Assembly: GCA_019637685.1 (NCBI GenBank)
Contig: JAHBVF010000012.1
Location: 1 to 64,000, forward strand
Length of the DNA: 64,000 nucleotides
DNA from: Caldilineaceae bacterium
Lineage (GTDB): Bacteria; Chloroflexota; Anaerolineae; Caldilineales; Caldilineaceae
Direction: 5' to 3'
In this document: one piece after another, positions 32,154-40,768 of the stretch
Layout of the letters: each line of letters opens with the position of its first letter
Position numbering within the stretch: the first letter of the stretch is position 1
Made by a program: the position numbers and the translations under genes
The notes under the pieces: generated by a model
The model's database searches: none
What the model saw: the letters and a program-made list of their open reading frames with translations, nothing else
What the model was told of the DNA's origin: nothing

Positions 32154-33553
32154 TACTGATATTTCGGCAGCCAGTCCCCGTGGGCCTCGATCAGATCGTC
32201 CACCAAAGCGACAATCTGATCCAAATCTAGCTCCGCGGCGGTGTGGGGATCGAGCATTGCCGCGTGGTAGATGTGATCCCGCTTGCCGGTGAGCGCGGCT
32301 TCCACAGTCAGGGATTGCACGTTGATATTCGTCTGCATCAGCGCGGCCAACTGGGGCGGCAGCGTGCCGATTTTGGTCGGCTGTACGCCGTTGCGATCCA
32401 CCAGGCAGGGCACTTCCACACAGCAGCCCGCGGGCAGATTGTCGATGAGTCCCCGGTTGGGCACATTGCCGTAGATCACTTGGGGTTTACCGCTCTCCAT
32501 AGAGTGGATAATCTGGGAGCCGTATTCCAGACTGCGCTTGACGCGGGTGATGCGCTGAATCTCCATCTCCTCGACGGTCAGTTCCTTCGCCTCATAGCCC
32601 GCCACCTCCGCGGCCGTGTCCACAACGCCTTCCCGCACCGCGTGGAACTTCACGCTCTTGTCTTCCAGCACCCGGCGCAGGCCGTGCCACTCGGCGATCT
32701 GCCGCTCGCAGCGGGTGATGTATTCGTCCAGGGGAATATTGAACTCTTCCAACAGTTCGGGCCGGTCCCGCTTGATGAACCAGGGCACATACTCCGCGAA
32801 ATGTTCGCTGGATTCGGTGACGGAGTAACCGAACTTTTCCAGGAGTTTGTAGCGGGTGCGGTTCCAATCCGGGACCCGATCCTCCTCGATGACCCGCCGA
32901 ATCTCCGGGTAGAGGTCTTTGCCGTCCCGCTCGAATTTGAGGTAGAAGGCCATGTGGTTGATGCCCGCACAGATGTAGTCGATCTCCTCGATGGGCACGG
33001 AAATGTCCCGGGCCAACTGGCGAGCCGTCCCTTGCACGCTGTGGCAGAGGCCGACAGTATTGATGCTGCTGGCCCGGTCGATGGCCCAGCAGTTCATGGC
33101 CATGGGGTTCACATATTGCAGCAGCGTGGCGTCCGGGCAGAGAGCTTCCATATCCTGGCACATGGAAAGCAGCACAGGAATCGTGCGCAGGCCGCGCATA
33201 ATGCCGCCGATGCCCAGGGTGTCGGCAATCGTCTGGCGCAGGCCATACTTTTTGGGGATCTCGAAATCGACGACCGTACCCGGTTTGTAGCCGCCCACCT
33301 GGATCATTGTGATCGCATAGTCAGCGCCTGCCAGCGCTTCCCGGCGGGAGAGGGTGGCGTCGATTTTTGGTGAAACGCCCAGGGCCTCGGCCACTTTGTG
33401 GGCCACCACTTCGGACGTGCCCAGCCGCTCCGGGTCGATGTCGTGGAGGACGAGATGGGCGTCCTCGGCCAGCTCGGGATAGCTGAGGATGTCGCCCATC
33501 AGATTTTTGGCGAAGACTGTGCTGCCCGCGCCGATGAATACGATTTTTGCCAT
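32153..33553 (-). CDS. melA: Alpha-galactosidase, GH4 (MelA type)
   Basis: 466 residues, very close to E. coli MelA in layout. N-terminal NAD-binding loop IVFIGAGSTVFAKNLMGDIL, then GGYKPGTVVDFEIPKKYGLRQTIADTLGIGGIMRGLRTIP, YVNPMAMN, GLCHSVQGTA with the metal-ligand Cys, CAGINHMAFY, TESSEHFAEYVPWFIK, NLPAGCCVEVPCLVD and DPHTAAELDLDQIVALVDDL. GH4 enzymes need NAD and Mn and cleave by an oxidation-elimination mechanism. It would hydrolyse alpha-galactosides such as melibiose in the cytoplasm. No signal peptide. No sugar transporter is directly adjacent. Confidence 0.93.
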   Translation of the reverse strand: MAKIVFIGAGSTVFAKNLMGDILSYPELAEDAHLVLHDIDPERLGTSEVVAHKVAEALGVSPKIDATLSRREALAGADYAITMIQVGGYKPGTVVDFEIPKKYGLRQTIADTLGIGGIMRGLRTIPVLLSMCQDMEALCPDATLLQYVNPMAMNCWAIDRASSINTVGLCHSVQGTARQLARDISVPIEEIDYICAGINHMAFYLKFERDGKDLYPEIRRVIEEDRVPDWNRTRYKLLEKFGYSVTESSEHFAEYVPWFIKRDRPELLEEFNIPLDEYITRCERQIAEWHGLRRVLEDKSVKFHAVREGVVDTAAEVAGYEAKELTVEEMEIQRITRVKRSLEYGSQIIHSMESGKPQVIYGNVPNRGLIDNLPAGCCVEVPCLVDRNGVQPTKIGTLPPQLAALMQTNINVQSLTVEAALTGKRDHIYHAAMLDPHTAAELDLDQIVALVDDLIEAHGDWLPKYQ

Positions 33554-33590
33554 AGATGGTTGTCTCCGAGGGGATGATGTGTGAAAAGAT

Positions 33591-33663
33591 GGGATTGGGA
33601 GATTGAGAGATCGGAGATTGTGTCACGACAGCCACTCCCTAATCTCTCAATCTCCAATCTCTA
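33591..33663. repeat. Heptamer hairpin (GAGATTG/CAATCTC units)
   Basis: Left arm 33591-33620 (GGGATTGGGAGATTGAGAG and on) and right arm 33633-33663 (CTCCCTAATCTCTCAATCTC and on) pair over about 25 bases. The period is seven. The right arm runs into the stop codon of the acyltransferase gene at 33661. Confidence 0.72.
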
Positions 33664-35379
33664 CGAATCTGTTCGATGCAAATGGCAGAACTGCGACCCT
33701 TCGCTGTGCCGGTTTTTACAGCGCGCCCCGCTCTTTGTCGTCGCCGTGCAGCGGTGCGGTTCGGCATCGCTCTGCGCGGCGCGCAGTTGGCCCATCAGTT
33801 CGGCAATGGCGGCTTCCGGCGACTGTTCGCTCTGGATGGGAATCTCCTGTACGCCAGTTGCATCCGCGCCGGTTGAGCCAGCGTCGGTTGAGCCTGCGGT
33901 GTCCTGAGCCTGTTGATGGGTCAAAACCAAGTGGGCTGAGACCTCCCTGCTGCGTTGGGCATTCGTTTCGGCTTCGGGCAGGCGGGCCAGGGCCAGCAGC
34001 CGGTTGAATTCGTCCACAAAGCCCTGGACGATTTTGTCCGGGTCGGGGACCCGCTTCTCGTCGGTGATGACGCCAATTGTCACTTGGCCCGCATAGGAGT
34101 AGATGCTCAGCCCCATCCCGATGCTGCCCGATTGGGGAACCCAGAAGACCATTGTTTCAAAGCGCTTGCCCGCAAAATAGAGCTTCTGCTGGGGGCCGGG
34201 CACATTCGTCAGCACCGCGCTGGCTTTGCTGGCAAAGTAGCGGGAGATCAGCGTTGCCAGTTCGCCCGGTGTGCGCCCCACGCCGGAGAGAATCTGGTAG
34301 GTGATCAGCGCTTCCGGCGAGGCTTTGATGGCGTCCATTCCCCGCTTGACCGCGAAGAGCCGGTCCAGTATGTCGGCCACGCCCACGGGCAGCGACAGGT
34401 AGACCAGCGCGAATTTATTGCCCAATTCCACCCCCGCATCCATCCCCCGGATGTTGACCGGAACCATCGCCCGAATCTCTTTGCCGTCGGTCGATTCGTC
34501 CCGCTCCAGCAGATAGGCGCGCAGGCTGCCGGTCAGCGCGGCCACCAGCACATCGTTGACCGTCGCGCCCATCACATTTTTGACCAGCTTCACGTCGTCC
34601 AGGCTGATGGGGTCGGACCAGGCCACCCGTTTGGCAACACCCAATTCGCCCTGAAAGATCGTCTTCTCGTCCGTGGGCATCAGGGCCAGTTTGGTCAGGA
34701 CCGCGGCTGCCTGCCCGGCCAGCCGCCCACCTTCGCCGATTGCTGCCAACAATTGCTCCGGGTTGCTCAGCACTTCCAGCCCGCCCGCCACCAGCCCGCC
34801 GCCCAATTGCACGGCCGCGTTCACAGCCATTTCCGCGCCTTTGAGCAACGGGCGCAGGGGATTCCAGTCCCGGGCGCGGCGTCGCTTTGGGCCGCCGTCA
34901 AAAACACCGTCCGGCTCCGTGTCGGTGAGGGAAAGCATCACCTGCACCAGCGCCGCGCCGTCGCCCACGCAGTGGTGGATGCGTCCACACAGCACATTGC
35001 CGCCCCGATAGCCGTCGATGAGGTAGAACTCCCAGAGCGGGCGGGAACGGTCCAGTGGCTGGACGATCAGCTCGGCCATCAACTCTTGCAGCGCGGCTTT
35101 GTTGCCGGGATTAGGCAGGCCGATGTGATGGAGATGGGCGCGGATGTCAAAGTGGGGATCCGTCTCCCAATAGGCCTTGCCCAGGGGTCCGGTTGTCTCG
35201 GTGATACGCTGGCGGAAGCGGTTGTAGACCAGCAGCCGCTCGGCCAGTATCGCCAGCACCCGCTCGTATTCCACCGGCTGGTCGAAGACCCAAAAGCCGT
35301 TGATAACCATTCGGTTGGTAGGGTTGTCCATCATCAGCCAGGAACGGTCGACGCTGGACATGGGTTCGCGCTGGGGCAT
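33661..35379 (-). CDS. Wax ester synthase/diacylglycerol acyltransferase with added Cys/His tail
   Basis: 572 residues. The WS/DGAT catalytic motif HHCVGDG is at 135-141. Other family signs: PLDRSRPLWEFYLIDGY, VNDVLVAALTGSLRAYLL, PVNIRG, NVPGPQQKLYFAG. It esterifies acyl-CoA with a fatty alcohol or diacylglycerol to make storage lipid at the membrane. Typical enzymes end near residue 470. Here an extra 90 residues follow, ending in CTATTKSGARCKNRHSEGSQ and FCHLH, a compact C-x7-C-x9-C-x2-H motif resembling DUF5763-like zinc modules. The extension is unusual. Confidence 0.85.
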   Translation of the reverse strand: MPQREPMSSVDRSWLMMDNPTNRMVINGFWVFDQPVEYERVLAILAERLLVYNRFRQRITETTGPLGKAYWETDPHFDIRAHLHHIGLPNPGNKAALQELMAELIVQPLDRSRPLWEFYLIDGYRGGNVLCGRIHHCVGDGAALVQVMLSLTDTEPDGVFDGGPKRRRARDWNPLRPLLKGAEMAVNAAVQLGGGLVAGGLEVLSNPEQLLAAIGEGGRLAGQAAAVLTKLALMPTDEKTIFQGELGVAKRVAWSDPISLDDVKLVKNVMGATVNDVLVAALTGSLRAYLLERDESTDGKEIRAMVPVNIRGMDAGVELGNKFALVYLSLPVGVADILDRLFAVKRGMDAIKASPEALITYQILSGVGRTPGELATLISRYFASKASAVLTNVPGPQQKLYFAGKRFETMVFWVPQSGSIGMGLSIYSYAGQVTIGVITDEKRVPDPDKIVQGFVDEFNRLLALARLPEAETNAQRSREVSAHLVLTHQQAQDTAGSTDAGSTGADATGVQEIPIQSEQSPEAAIAELMGQLRAAQSDAEPHRCTATTKSGARCKNRHSEGSQFCHLHRTDS

Positions 35380-35555
35380 TGGCTGTCTCCGGGAACAATA
35401 GATCGCTGATGGGGCGGAACGAGCGGATTTGCGCGGATGGAATCCACGGCAACGCGCCTCTGAAAGGGAAGGGCGCAGCTACGCTACGCCCGTTCATCTT
35501 TCGCTATAGAATACCGCTTGACGCAATGGGCTGCAACTCTTTTGCGTGTTTTGTT
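35380..35555. promoter_or_regulatory. Leader region of the WS/DGAT gene with probable promoter
   Basis: Minus strand: TTGCAG (35531-35536), 17-nt spacer, TATTCT (35508-35513). The leader would be about 120 nt and contains an inverted GGGCGCAGCTACGCTACGCCC segment (35471-35491). Confidence 0.4.
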
Positions 35556-35930
35556 TCAGGATATTGACCGAAGCTCATAGGGCTGCACCAAAATATCAGC
35601 GGTGATGCCCAGACCACTCTGTAAGCTTCGAATCATTTCTAGCGATAGCGCCCGTTGACGATTGAGAATTTCTGTTATGCGGGTTTGCGACCCCAAATAA
35701 GGCTCCAAATCGCGCCAAGTCATTCCCTGACTCTCGATAGTATAAAGAATCGCTTCAATCGGATCGGGCGGTGGAATCGGATAATGTTTCTCCTCGTATG
35801 CTTCAACCAGCGTGACGAGGACATCCATTTTCTCCCCCTCAGGAGAGCCAAAAGGAGACCCCCACAGACGATCAATCTCCTGCAAAGCAGATTCGTAGTC
35901 CGCTTCTGTGCGGATTGGTCTGATTTCCAT
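35556..35930 (-). CDS. higA: HigA-type antitoxin (COG5499)
   Basis: 124 residues. Opens MEIRPIRTEADYESALQEID, a hallmark of COG5499 antitoxins, and carries an XRE helix-turn-helix at about 70-110 (MTWRDLEPYLGSQTRITEIL, NRQRALSLEMIRSLQSGLGI). It follows the toxin gene by 8 bases. It should block HigB and repress the operon. Confidence 0.9.
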   Translation of the reverse strand: MEIRPIRTEADYESALQEIDRLWGSPFGSPEGEKMDVLVTLVEAYEEKHYPIPPPDPIEAILYTIESQGMTWRDLEPYLGSQTRITEILNRQRALSLEMIRSLQSGLGITADILVQPYELRSIS

Positions 35931-35938
35931 AATTCACC

Positions 35939-36232
35939 TCAAATTGTCGTCGCATCGATCTGATCATAGGCTCGATGCGTGCCAATGAATCGAATGTAAA
36001 CCACACCGTACTGATAATCCAATGCCGTAACCAGGCGGTAGGTGTTGCCTTTGATATTGAAAACTACCCGATTGTTGGCGAGAATGCTGGCGCTACGATC
36101 AGTCATTTTCACCTCGGCAGGTGTTGCCCACTCGGACTGCTTGGCCTTTGCATACCAAGTCCGTAACGGTTGCTCAGCATCCGTGTGGGTCTGCCAGAAT
36201 TCTCGCAGAGTACGTAGCGCAATAACTCTCAT
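35939..36232 (-). CDS. higB: HigB-type mRNA interferase toxin
   Basis: 97 residues of the PF09907 family: MRVIALRTLREFWQTH, EQPLRTWYAKAKQSEWATPA, VFNIKGNTYRLVTALDYQYG and VYIRFIGTHRAYDQIDA. It cleaves mRNA at the ribosome. First gene of the pair, with its own extended -10 promoter inside the short gap after fhs. Confidence 0.9.
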   Translation of the reverse strand: MRVIALRTLREFWQTHTDAEQPLRTWYAKAKQSEWATPAEVKMTDRSASILANNRVVFNIKGNTYRLVTALDYQYGVVYIRFIGTHRAYDQIDATTI

Positions 36233-36253
36233 GCCATTTCTCGTTGCCTATGG

Positions 36254-36262
36254 AGTATAGCA
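36254..36262 (-). promoter_or_regulatory. Extended -10 promoter of the second HigBA pair
   Basis: Minus strand: TG-C-TATACT (36254-36262), 22 bases before the HigB start, with no good -35 at the usual distance. Confidence 0.4.
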
Positions 36263-36269
36263 CAATCCA

Positions 36270-37991
36270 TTAGGACAGCCCCACCACCTGACCCGTCTCG
36301 AAGTCCATGTCCACCTTCTCGGCCGCGGGGTGGCTGGAGAGGCCGGGCATTGTGCGCATCTGCCCCAGCAAAGGATAGATGAAGCCCGCGCCCACACTCG
36401 CCCGCACCTCTCGGATGGGCACAGTGAAGCCCGTGGGCGCGCCCTTCAAATCGGGGTCGTGGCTCAGGCTCAGATGGGTCTTGGCCATACAGATGGGCAG
36501 CTTGCCAAAACCCGCGGACTCGTACTGGCGGATCTGCCGCTCGGCCTCGGCCGCGTAGGAAACTCCATCCGCGCCGTAGATGGTCGTAGCGATCTTCTCG
36601 ATTTTGGCTTTGATGGGCTGGTCCAGTTCGTAGAGGAAGTTGAAATCCGTCGGCTCCTCCGCGGCTTCTACCACAGCCTTTGCCAATTCCACCGCGCCCG
36701 CGCCCCCTTCGGCCCAATGTTTGGAGACCGCGCAGCGGGTATTCTCCTCCGCGGCCACCCGGCGGATGGCATCCACTTCGCTGTCGAAGTCGCTGGAAAA
36801 GTGGTTGACACAGACCACCGGGCTGACCCCGTGGGCGCGGATGTTCTGGATGTGTTTGCGCAGATTGGCCGCGCCCTCATAGACTTCGTCCGGGTTCTCC
36901 TGCAGCATGGCCTCGGGCAGGGGGCGGCCTGGTACCACCCGGTGCTTGCCCGTGTGCAGCTTCATCGCCCGCACGGTTGCCACCAGCACGGCCGCGTCCG
37001 GGCGCAGACCGCTGTAGCGACATTTGATGTTGAAGAATTTTTCCGCGCCGATGGCCGCGCCAAAGCCCGCTTCGGTCAGCAGATATTGGGAGGTTTTGAT
37101 GCCGATGAGATCGGCCAGAATCGAGCTGTTGCCGTGGGCAATATTGGCGAAGGGGCCAGCGTGGACCAGCGCGGGTGTGTTTTCCAGGGTCTGGAAAAGA
37201 TTGGGTTTGATGGCCTCTTTCATCAACACAGTCATCGCACCCGCGGCCTGCAACTGCTCCGCGGTCACGGGTTTCTGGTCCTTGCGCCGTCCAGCGGTCA
37301 TCCCGATTGTGATGCGCCCGAACCGCTCGCGCATATCTTTCAGGCTGGTGGCCAGGGCCAGAATCGCCATCACTTCGCTGGCAACCGAAATGTCAAAGCC
37401 CGTGGCCCGGGGGCGTCCATCTCCCCGCTCGCCCAGCCCGCTGATAATATTGCGCAGGTCCCGGTCGTTCACATCCAGCACCCGCCGCCAGGTGATGCCA
37501 TAGGGGTCGATATTCAGGCTGTTGCCCTGATAGATGTGGTTGTCGATCATAGCGGCCAGCAGATTGTTGGCCGCGGTGACCGCGTGGATGTCGCCGGTCA
37601 TGTGCAGGTTGAACTGTTCCATCGGCACCACCTGGCTGTAGCCGCCCCCGGCCGCGCCGCCTTTGATGCCAAAGGTCGGCCCCTGGCTGGGCTGGCGGAT
37701 GGCGATGTTGGCCGTCTTGCCGATGTGGTGCAACCCCTGGCCCAGGCCGACAGTTGTGGTCGACTTGCCTTCGCCCAGAGGGGTAGGCGTCACCGCTGTG
37801 ATGAGGATATATTTGGCGTTGGGGCGATCCTTCAGCTTGTCCAGCACTTCCAGGCGAATTTTCGCCATGGATCTGCCATAGAATTCGATGTCGTCCCGTT
37901 CCAATCCCATCTTTTCGGCAATGGCCTCAATGGGCAGCAGTTTGGCGGCCTGGGCAATCTCCAGATCGCTGGGGACAGGTTGGCTCGGCAT
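36270..37991 (-). CDS. fhs: Formate-tetrahydrofolate ligase
   Basis: 573 residues from the ATG at 37991, which has aaaggag 10 bases before it. The ATG nine bases upstream sits directly on that site, and the longer open frame beyond overlaps crcB and is not real. P-loop region TPTPLGEGKSTTTVGLGQGL near 68-87, KGGAAGGGYSQVVPM, DIHAVTAANNLLAAMIDNH, YPLLGQMRTMPGLSSHPAA at the C-terminus. It makes 10-formyl-THF from formate, ATP and THF, supplying purine and one-carbon metabolism or the Wood-Ljungdahl methyl branch. Normal length for the family. Confidence 0.95.
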   Translation of the reverse strand: MPSQPVPSDLEIAQAAKLLPIEAIAEKMGLERDDIEFYGRSMAKIRLEVLDKLKDRPNAKYILITAVTPTPLGEGKSTTTVGLGQGLHHIGKTANIAIRQPSQGPTFGIKGGAAGGGYSQVVPMEQFNLHMTGDIHAVTAANNLLAAMIDNHIYQGNSLNIDPYGITWRRVLDVNDRDLRNIISGLGERGDGRPRATGFDISVASEVMAILALATSLKDMRERFGRITIGMTAGRRKDQKPVTAEQLQAAGAMTVLMKEAIKPNLFQTLENTPALVHAGPFANIAHGNSSILADLIGIKTSQYLLTEAGFGAAIGAEKFFNIKCRYSGLRPDAAVLVATVRAMKLHTGKHRVVPGRPLPEAMLQENPDEVYEGAANLRKHIQNIRAHGVSPVVCVNHFSSDFDSEVDAIRRVAAEENTRCAVSKHWAEGGAGAVELAKAVVEAAEEPTDFNFLYELDQPIKAKIEKIATTIYGADGVSYAAEAERQIRQYESAGFGKLPICMAKTHLSLSHDPDLKGAPTGFTVPIREVRASVGAGFIYPLLGQMRTMPGLSSHPAAEKVDMDFETGQVVGLS

Positions 37992-38101
37992 AGATGGCAT
38001 ACTCCTTTGTATGTGGGGACCGCGAGGACGAGAAGCTGTTGTCAGTATAGATGAAAGGCTGGGGAAACTCAAAGCGAAGGGTGAAATTGGCGGTGTATGC
38101 G

Positions 38102-38479
38102 TTAGGCAATCTGGCGCGCCAGCCACATTCCCGCCAGCGCGCAGGCCAGCCCCACCAGATTGTTGGCGAAGATATTGAACAGCCCGTGCCAATTGCCGCT
38201 GTTTTGGGCCAGGCTCAGGCTTTCCACGGCAAAGGACGAGAATGTGGTGTACGCGCCCAGAAAGCCCACACCGATCAGCAGCCGCGTTTCCGGCGTGACC
38301 GGGACGTGCTCGCTGGTCAGGCTGACCAGAAAACCCAGGGCCAGACTGCCCGTGACATTGACGAAAAGTGTGGCGTAAGGGAAGGCGACGCCCAGATGTT
38401 TGGCAGCCCAAACGCCGAGCCAATAGCGGGCGTTGGCACCCAGCGCCGCGCCAAGGGAGATGAGAAGGATGCGGTTCAT
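38102..38479 (-). CDS. crcB: Fluoride exporter CrcB/Fluc
   Basis: 125 residues, four membrane helices. Typical motifs: ISLGAALGANARYWLGVW, YATLFVNVTGSLALGFL, GFLGAYTTFSSFAVESLSL with the TTFSTF-like selectivity element, and a last helix GLACALAGMWLAR. Acts as a dimeric fluoride channel in the membrane. The start lies 3 bases after the stop of the SDR gene, so it is co-transcribed. I see no fluoride riboswitch before that unit. Confidence 0.9.
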   Translation of the reverse strand: MNRILLISLGAALGANARYWLGVWAAKHLGVAFPYATLFVNVTGSLALGFLVSLTSEHVPVTPETRLLIGVGFLGAYTTFSSFAVESLSLAQNSGNWHGLFNIFANNLVGLACALAGMWLARQIA

Positions 38480-38482
38480 TTT

Positions 38483-39268
38483 CTAGCGCGCCGCCATCCG
38501 AATGCCGCCGTCCAGCCGGATGACTTCGCCGTTGAGATAGGCATTGCTGAAGATGTGCTGCACCAGGGCCGCGTATTCGTCCGGGCTGCCCAGCCGGGCG
38601 GGAAAGGGGACCTGCTCGCCCAACGAACTGCGCGCGGCTTCGGGCAGACCGGCCAGCATGGGCGTGTCCATAATTCCCGGCGCAATTGTGCAGACGCGGA
38701 TGCCGGAGCGGGCTAGTTCACGGGCGATGGGCAGGGTCATTGCCACGACGCCCCCTTTGGACGCGGCGTAGGCGGCCTGACCGATCTGTCCGTCGAAGGC
38801 GGCCACGGAGGCGGTGTTGACAATCACCCCCCGTTCGCCGTCGTCGCTTGGCTCGTTCCGGGCCATCGCGGCCGCGGCCAGGCGAATGCAGTTGAATGTG
38901 CCGGTCAGGTTGACGGCAATGGCTGCGGCGAAGTGGCCCAGGTCGTGGACTGTGTTGCGGCCCAGCACCCGCTCGGCAATGGCGATCCCCGCGCAGTTGA
39001 CCAGCCCGTGCAAGCCGCCAGCGGACTCGCGGTCGCCGAACTCGGTCACAGCCAAATCGATAGCCGCCTGCACCTGATCTTCATTGACCACATCCACCTG
39101 CGCAAAGCGGGCTTGCGCACCGATGGCCGCGGCGGTTGCCTCGCCTGCTTCCCGGTTCATATCGGCCAGGACGACGTTTGCGCCCGCTCTGGCGAGCATC
39201 CGCGCCGTGGCCGCGCCCAGTCCAGAGCCGCCGCCGGTGATGAGAATTGTGCTGTTGTGGAGGTCCAT
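38483..39268 (-). CDS. Short-chain dehydrogenase, 3-hydroxyacyl-CoA dehydrogenase type-2-like
   Basis: 261 residues from the ATG at 39268. Rossmann motif [15 protein letters not shown] (about 13-27), NCAGIA, catalytic Ser in [24 protein letters not shown] (Tyr-x3-Lys), [11 protein letters not shown]. The pattern [27 protein letters not shown] is that of HSD17B10/type-2 3-hydroxyacyl-CoA dehydrogenases, which oxidise 3-hydroxyacyl-CoA in beta-oxidation. That fits the CoA ligases and acyl-CoA dehydrogenase nearby. Other SDR substrates are possible. Confidence 0.82.
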   Translation of the reverse strand: MDLHNSTILITGGGSGLGAATARMLARAGANVVLADMNREAGEATAAAIGAQARFAQVDVVNEDQVQAAIDLAVTEFGDRESAGGLHGLVNCAGIAIAERVLGRNTVHDLGHFAAAIAVNLTGTFNCIRLAAAAMARNEPSDDGERGVIVNTASVAAFDGQIGQAAYAASKGGVVAMTLPIARELARSGIRVCTIAPGIMDTPMLAGLPEAARSSLGEQVPFPARLGSPDEYAALVQHIFSNAYLNGEVIRLDGGIRMAAR

Positions 39269-39303
39269 TGGCGTGTGCCTGTGCTTCTTCTCTGGTTTTG
39301 TCG

Positions 39304-39352
39304 ACAGTGCAGTGGGTTTGCTGCACAAAGTTGGGCAAACCCACTGCACTGT
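39304..39352. repeat. Perfect 18-bp hairpin after the secreted-protein gene
   Basis: ACAGTGCAGTGGGTTTGC (39304-39321) pairs with GCAAACCCACTGCACTGT (39335-39352), loop 13. It begins 4 bases downstream of the minus-strand stop at 39357. On the plus strand TTATTTT follows the stem, on the minus strand only CGACAAAACC, so it is at best a weak terminator. Confidence 0.6.
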
Positions 39353-39356
39353 TATT

Positions 39357-40364
39357 TTACTTGACTTTTACCGTCAATGAGAAGTTTACAGGCGTCCCGG
39401 TTTTCACGGCTTTGATGATGTAATCCTGGGTGGCGGGCAATTTACCGGTGAAGGTGGTCGCCCCCGCGTGGTCGGTGAGCAGCGGCGAGCCGTCCTGGAA
39501 ACCGTAGATCACGAGGATGACTGACTTGTCGGGCGAGGTGAGGGCTGCCGTCATTGTCTGGCCGGCCAGTGCGCGCAGCACATACGTACCCACTGGCCCA
39601 CCCGATGCCGAACCGTTGACGGTAGCTGAAGTTGCTCCCGGCTGGAAAGCAATGCGTGCGCCAATCTCCACAGAGAGGGTGAGGTTGGCCGCTTTGTAGG
39701 GGTCGGCGACGGCCTCGATGATATAGTCCTGGGTGGCGGGCAACAGTCCTTGCCAGGAGGAAGCACCGGAGACTACACGCACCAGCGGCTGCCCATCCTG
39801 AAAGCCGTAGATCGTCAGCCCCGCGCTGCGGTCAGGCGTGCCCACATCCACCCACATCGGCTGATTCTTGCTGGCCCGCACCACAAAGAGTTTCGTCTCC
39901 CCGGCCTGCAAATTGCCCGTATACTGGGCTGAAGTTGCGCCGGGTGCAAAAGTGATGCGACGGGCGATGTCAACACCCAGCCGAAAGGTCGAAGCGGCGT
40001 GTCCCCCCCGCACAGTTAAAATATAATCCTGGCTGGAAGGCAGCAGACCCGACCACATTTCGCTGGCTGCGTTCGCTGACAGCAGAACTTTGCCGTCCCT
40101 GGCGCCGGTAATGGCGAGGGTGATGTCGGGCTGTGTCCCGCTTACACTCACGAGCATGGGCTGGTTGTAGCCAGCGCCTACCACAAAACTCTTCGACTCA
40201 CCCGCCTGCAACTGTCCGTCCACAAAGGCCGAGGTTGTGTCCGGCGCAAAGCGGATGCGAGTGGCCGCGTTCAGGGGCGCAGCCGTGGCCCGACTGCCGG
40301 CCAACCCGACGATGCACAGCACGATCAACACCAGCCCTAGAAGTTTATACAGAGTAGTACGCAT
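39357..40364 (-). CDS. Secreted protein with three tandem PPC-like domains
   Basis: 335 residues. Signal peptide [20 protein letters not shown] to about 29. Three repeats of about 100 residues follow, each with IxFAPGxTSAxVxGxLQAGE, then FVVxAxxxQPM and LPATQDYII near its end (residues about 36-130, 135-233, 235-335). This is the beta-sandwich layout of bacterial pre-peptidase C-terminal (PPC) domains. No catalytic domain is attached, so it is probably an extracellular adhesive or binding protein. The role is unknown. Confidence 0.7.
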   Translation of the reverse strand: MRTTLYKLLGLVLIVLCIVGLAGSRATAAPLNAATRIRFAPDTTSAFVDGQLQAGESKSFVVGAGYNQPMLVSVSGTQPDITLAITGARDGKVLLSANAASEMWSGLLPSSQDYILTVRGGHAASTFRLGVDIARRITFAPGATSAQYTGNLQAGETKLFVVRASKNQPMWVDVGTPDRSAGLTIYGFQDGQPLVRVVSGASSWQGLLPATQDYIIEAVADPYKAANLTLSVEIGARIAFQPGATSATVNGSASGGPVGTYVLRALAGQTMTAALTSPDKSVILVIYGFQDGSPLLTDHAGATTFTGKLPATQDYIIKAVKTGTPVNFSLTVKVK

Positions 40365-40768
40365 ACAATTTGCCTCGATTCAAAACGTTACAGACTGCGG
40401 GGAAATTCCCGCACAGTTAAGACGATTTGCCCGCCGTTTTTGTTGCATCGTTTTTGGCTTTGACAGGAAGCAATCGCACGCGCAAGCTCGGTTTTTTCCG
40501 AAAAGCCGAACTTTTTTCCACCCTCTCACTGAGAAAATACCGTTGCCCGGATTATCCTGCGCAATTTCTGGTTTGGACAAAGAAGCACAAGCACACATAA
40601 TTGTGGTTCTGTGTGCGCCGATTGCGGTCACAGAAAGCTGGAATCGATTTTGTGAATCTACTGCAAAAAGGTCAATTTCCCCGCGGCTCAGCGGTGAGCT
40701 TAGAGGCTTTTTGCAGTAGAGTCATTTTGGTGCTTGTCGCCAGTTGCGAATTTCCCGGAGGAACGATT
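40365..40768. repeat. Intergenic region with MITE-like element copy 2 (40642-40724)
   Basis: Copy 2 has AATCGATT...ATCTACTGCAAAAAGG at the left and GGCTTTTTGCAGTAGAGTCAT at the right, matching copy 1 at 10476-10622. Its centre is a short CCGCGGCTCAGCGGTGAGC hairpin. It ends 45 bases before the CopB start and may carry or disturb its promoter. Elsewhere in the gap are small inverted runs (gcggggaaattcccgc, cggttttttccgaaaagccg) but no gene. Confidence 0.65.

Noticed and set aside
37992-38423. N-terminal extension of the fhs frame
   Set aside because: It overlaps crcB in another frame on the same strand, and the fhs family start with its own ribosome-binding site is at 37991.
38480-39303. Possible fluoride riboswitch for crcB
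   Set aside because: crcB is 3 bases behind an SDR gene and I see no conserved crcB-motif pseudoknot upstream of either.
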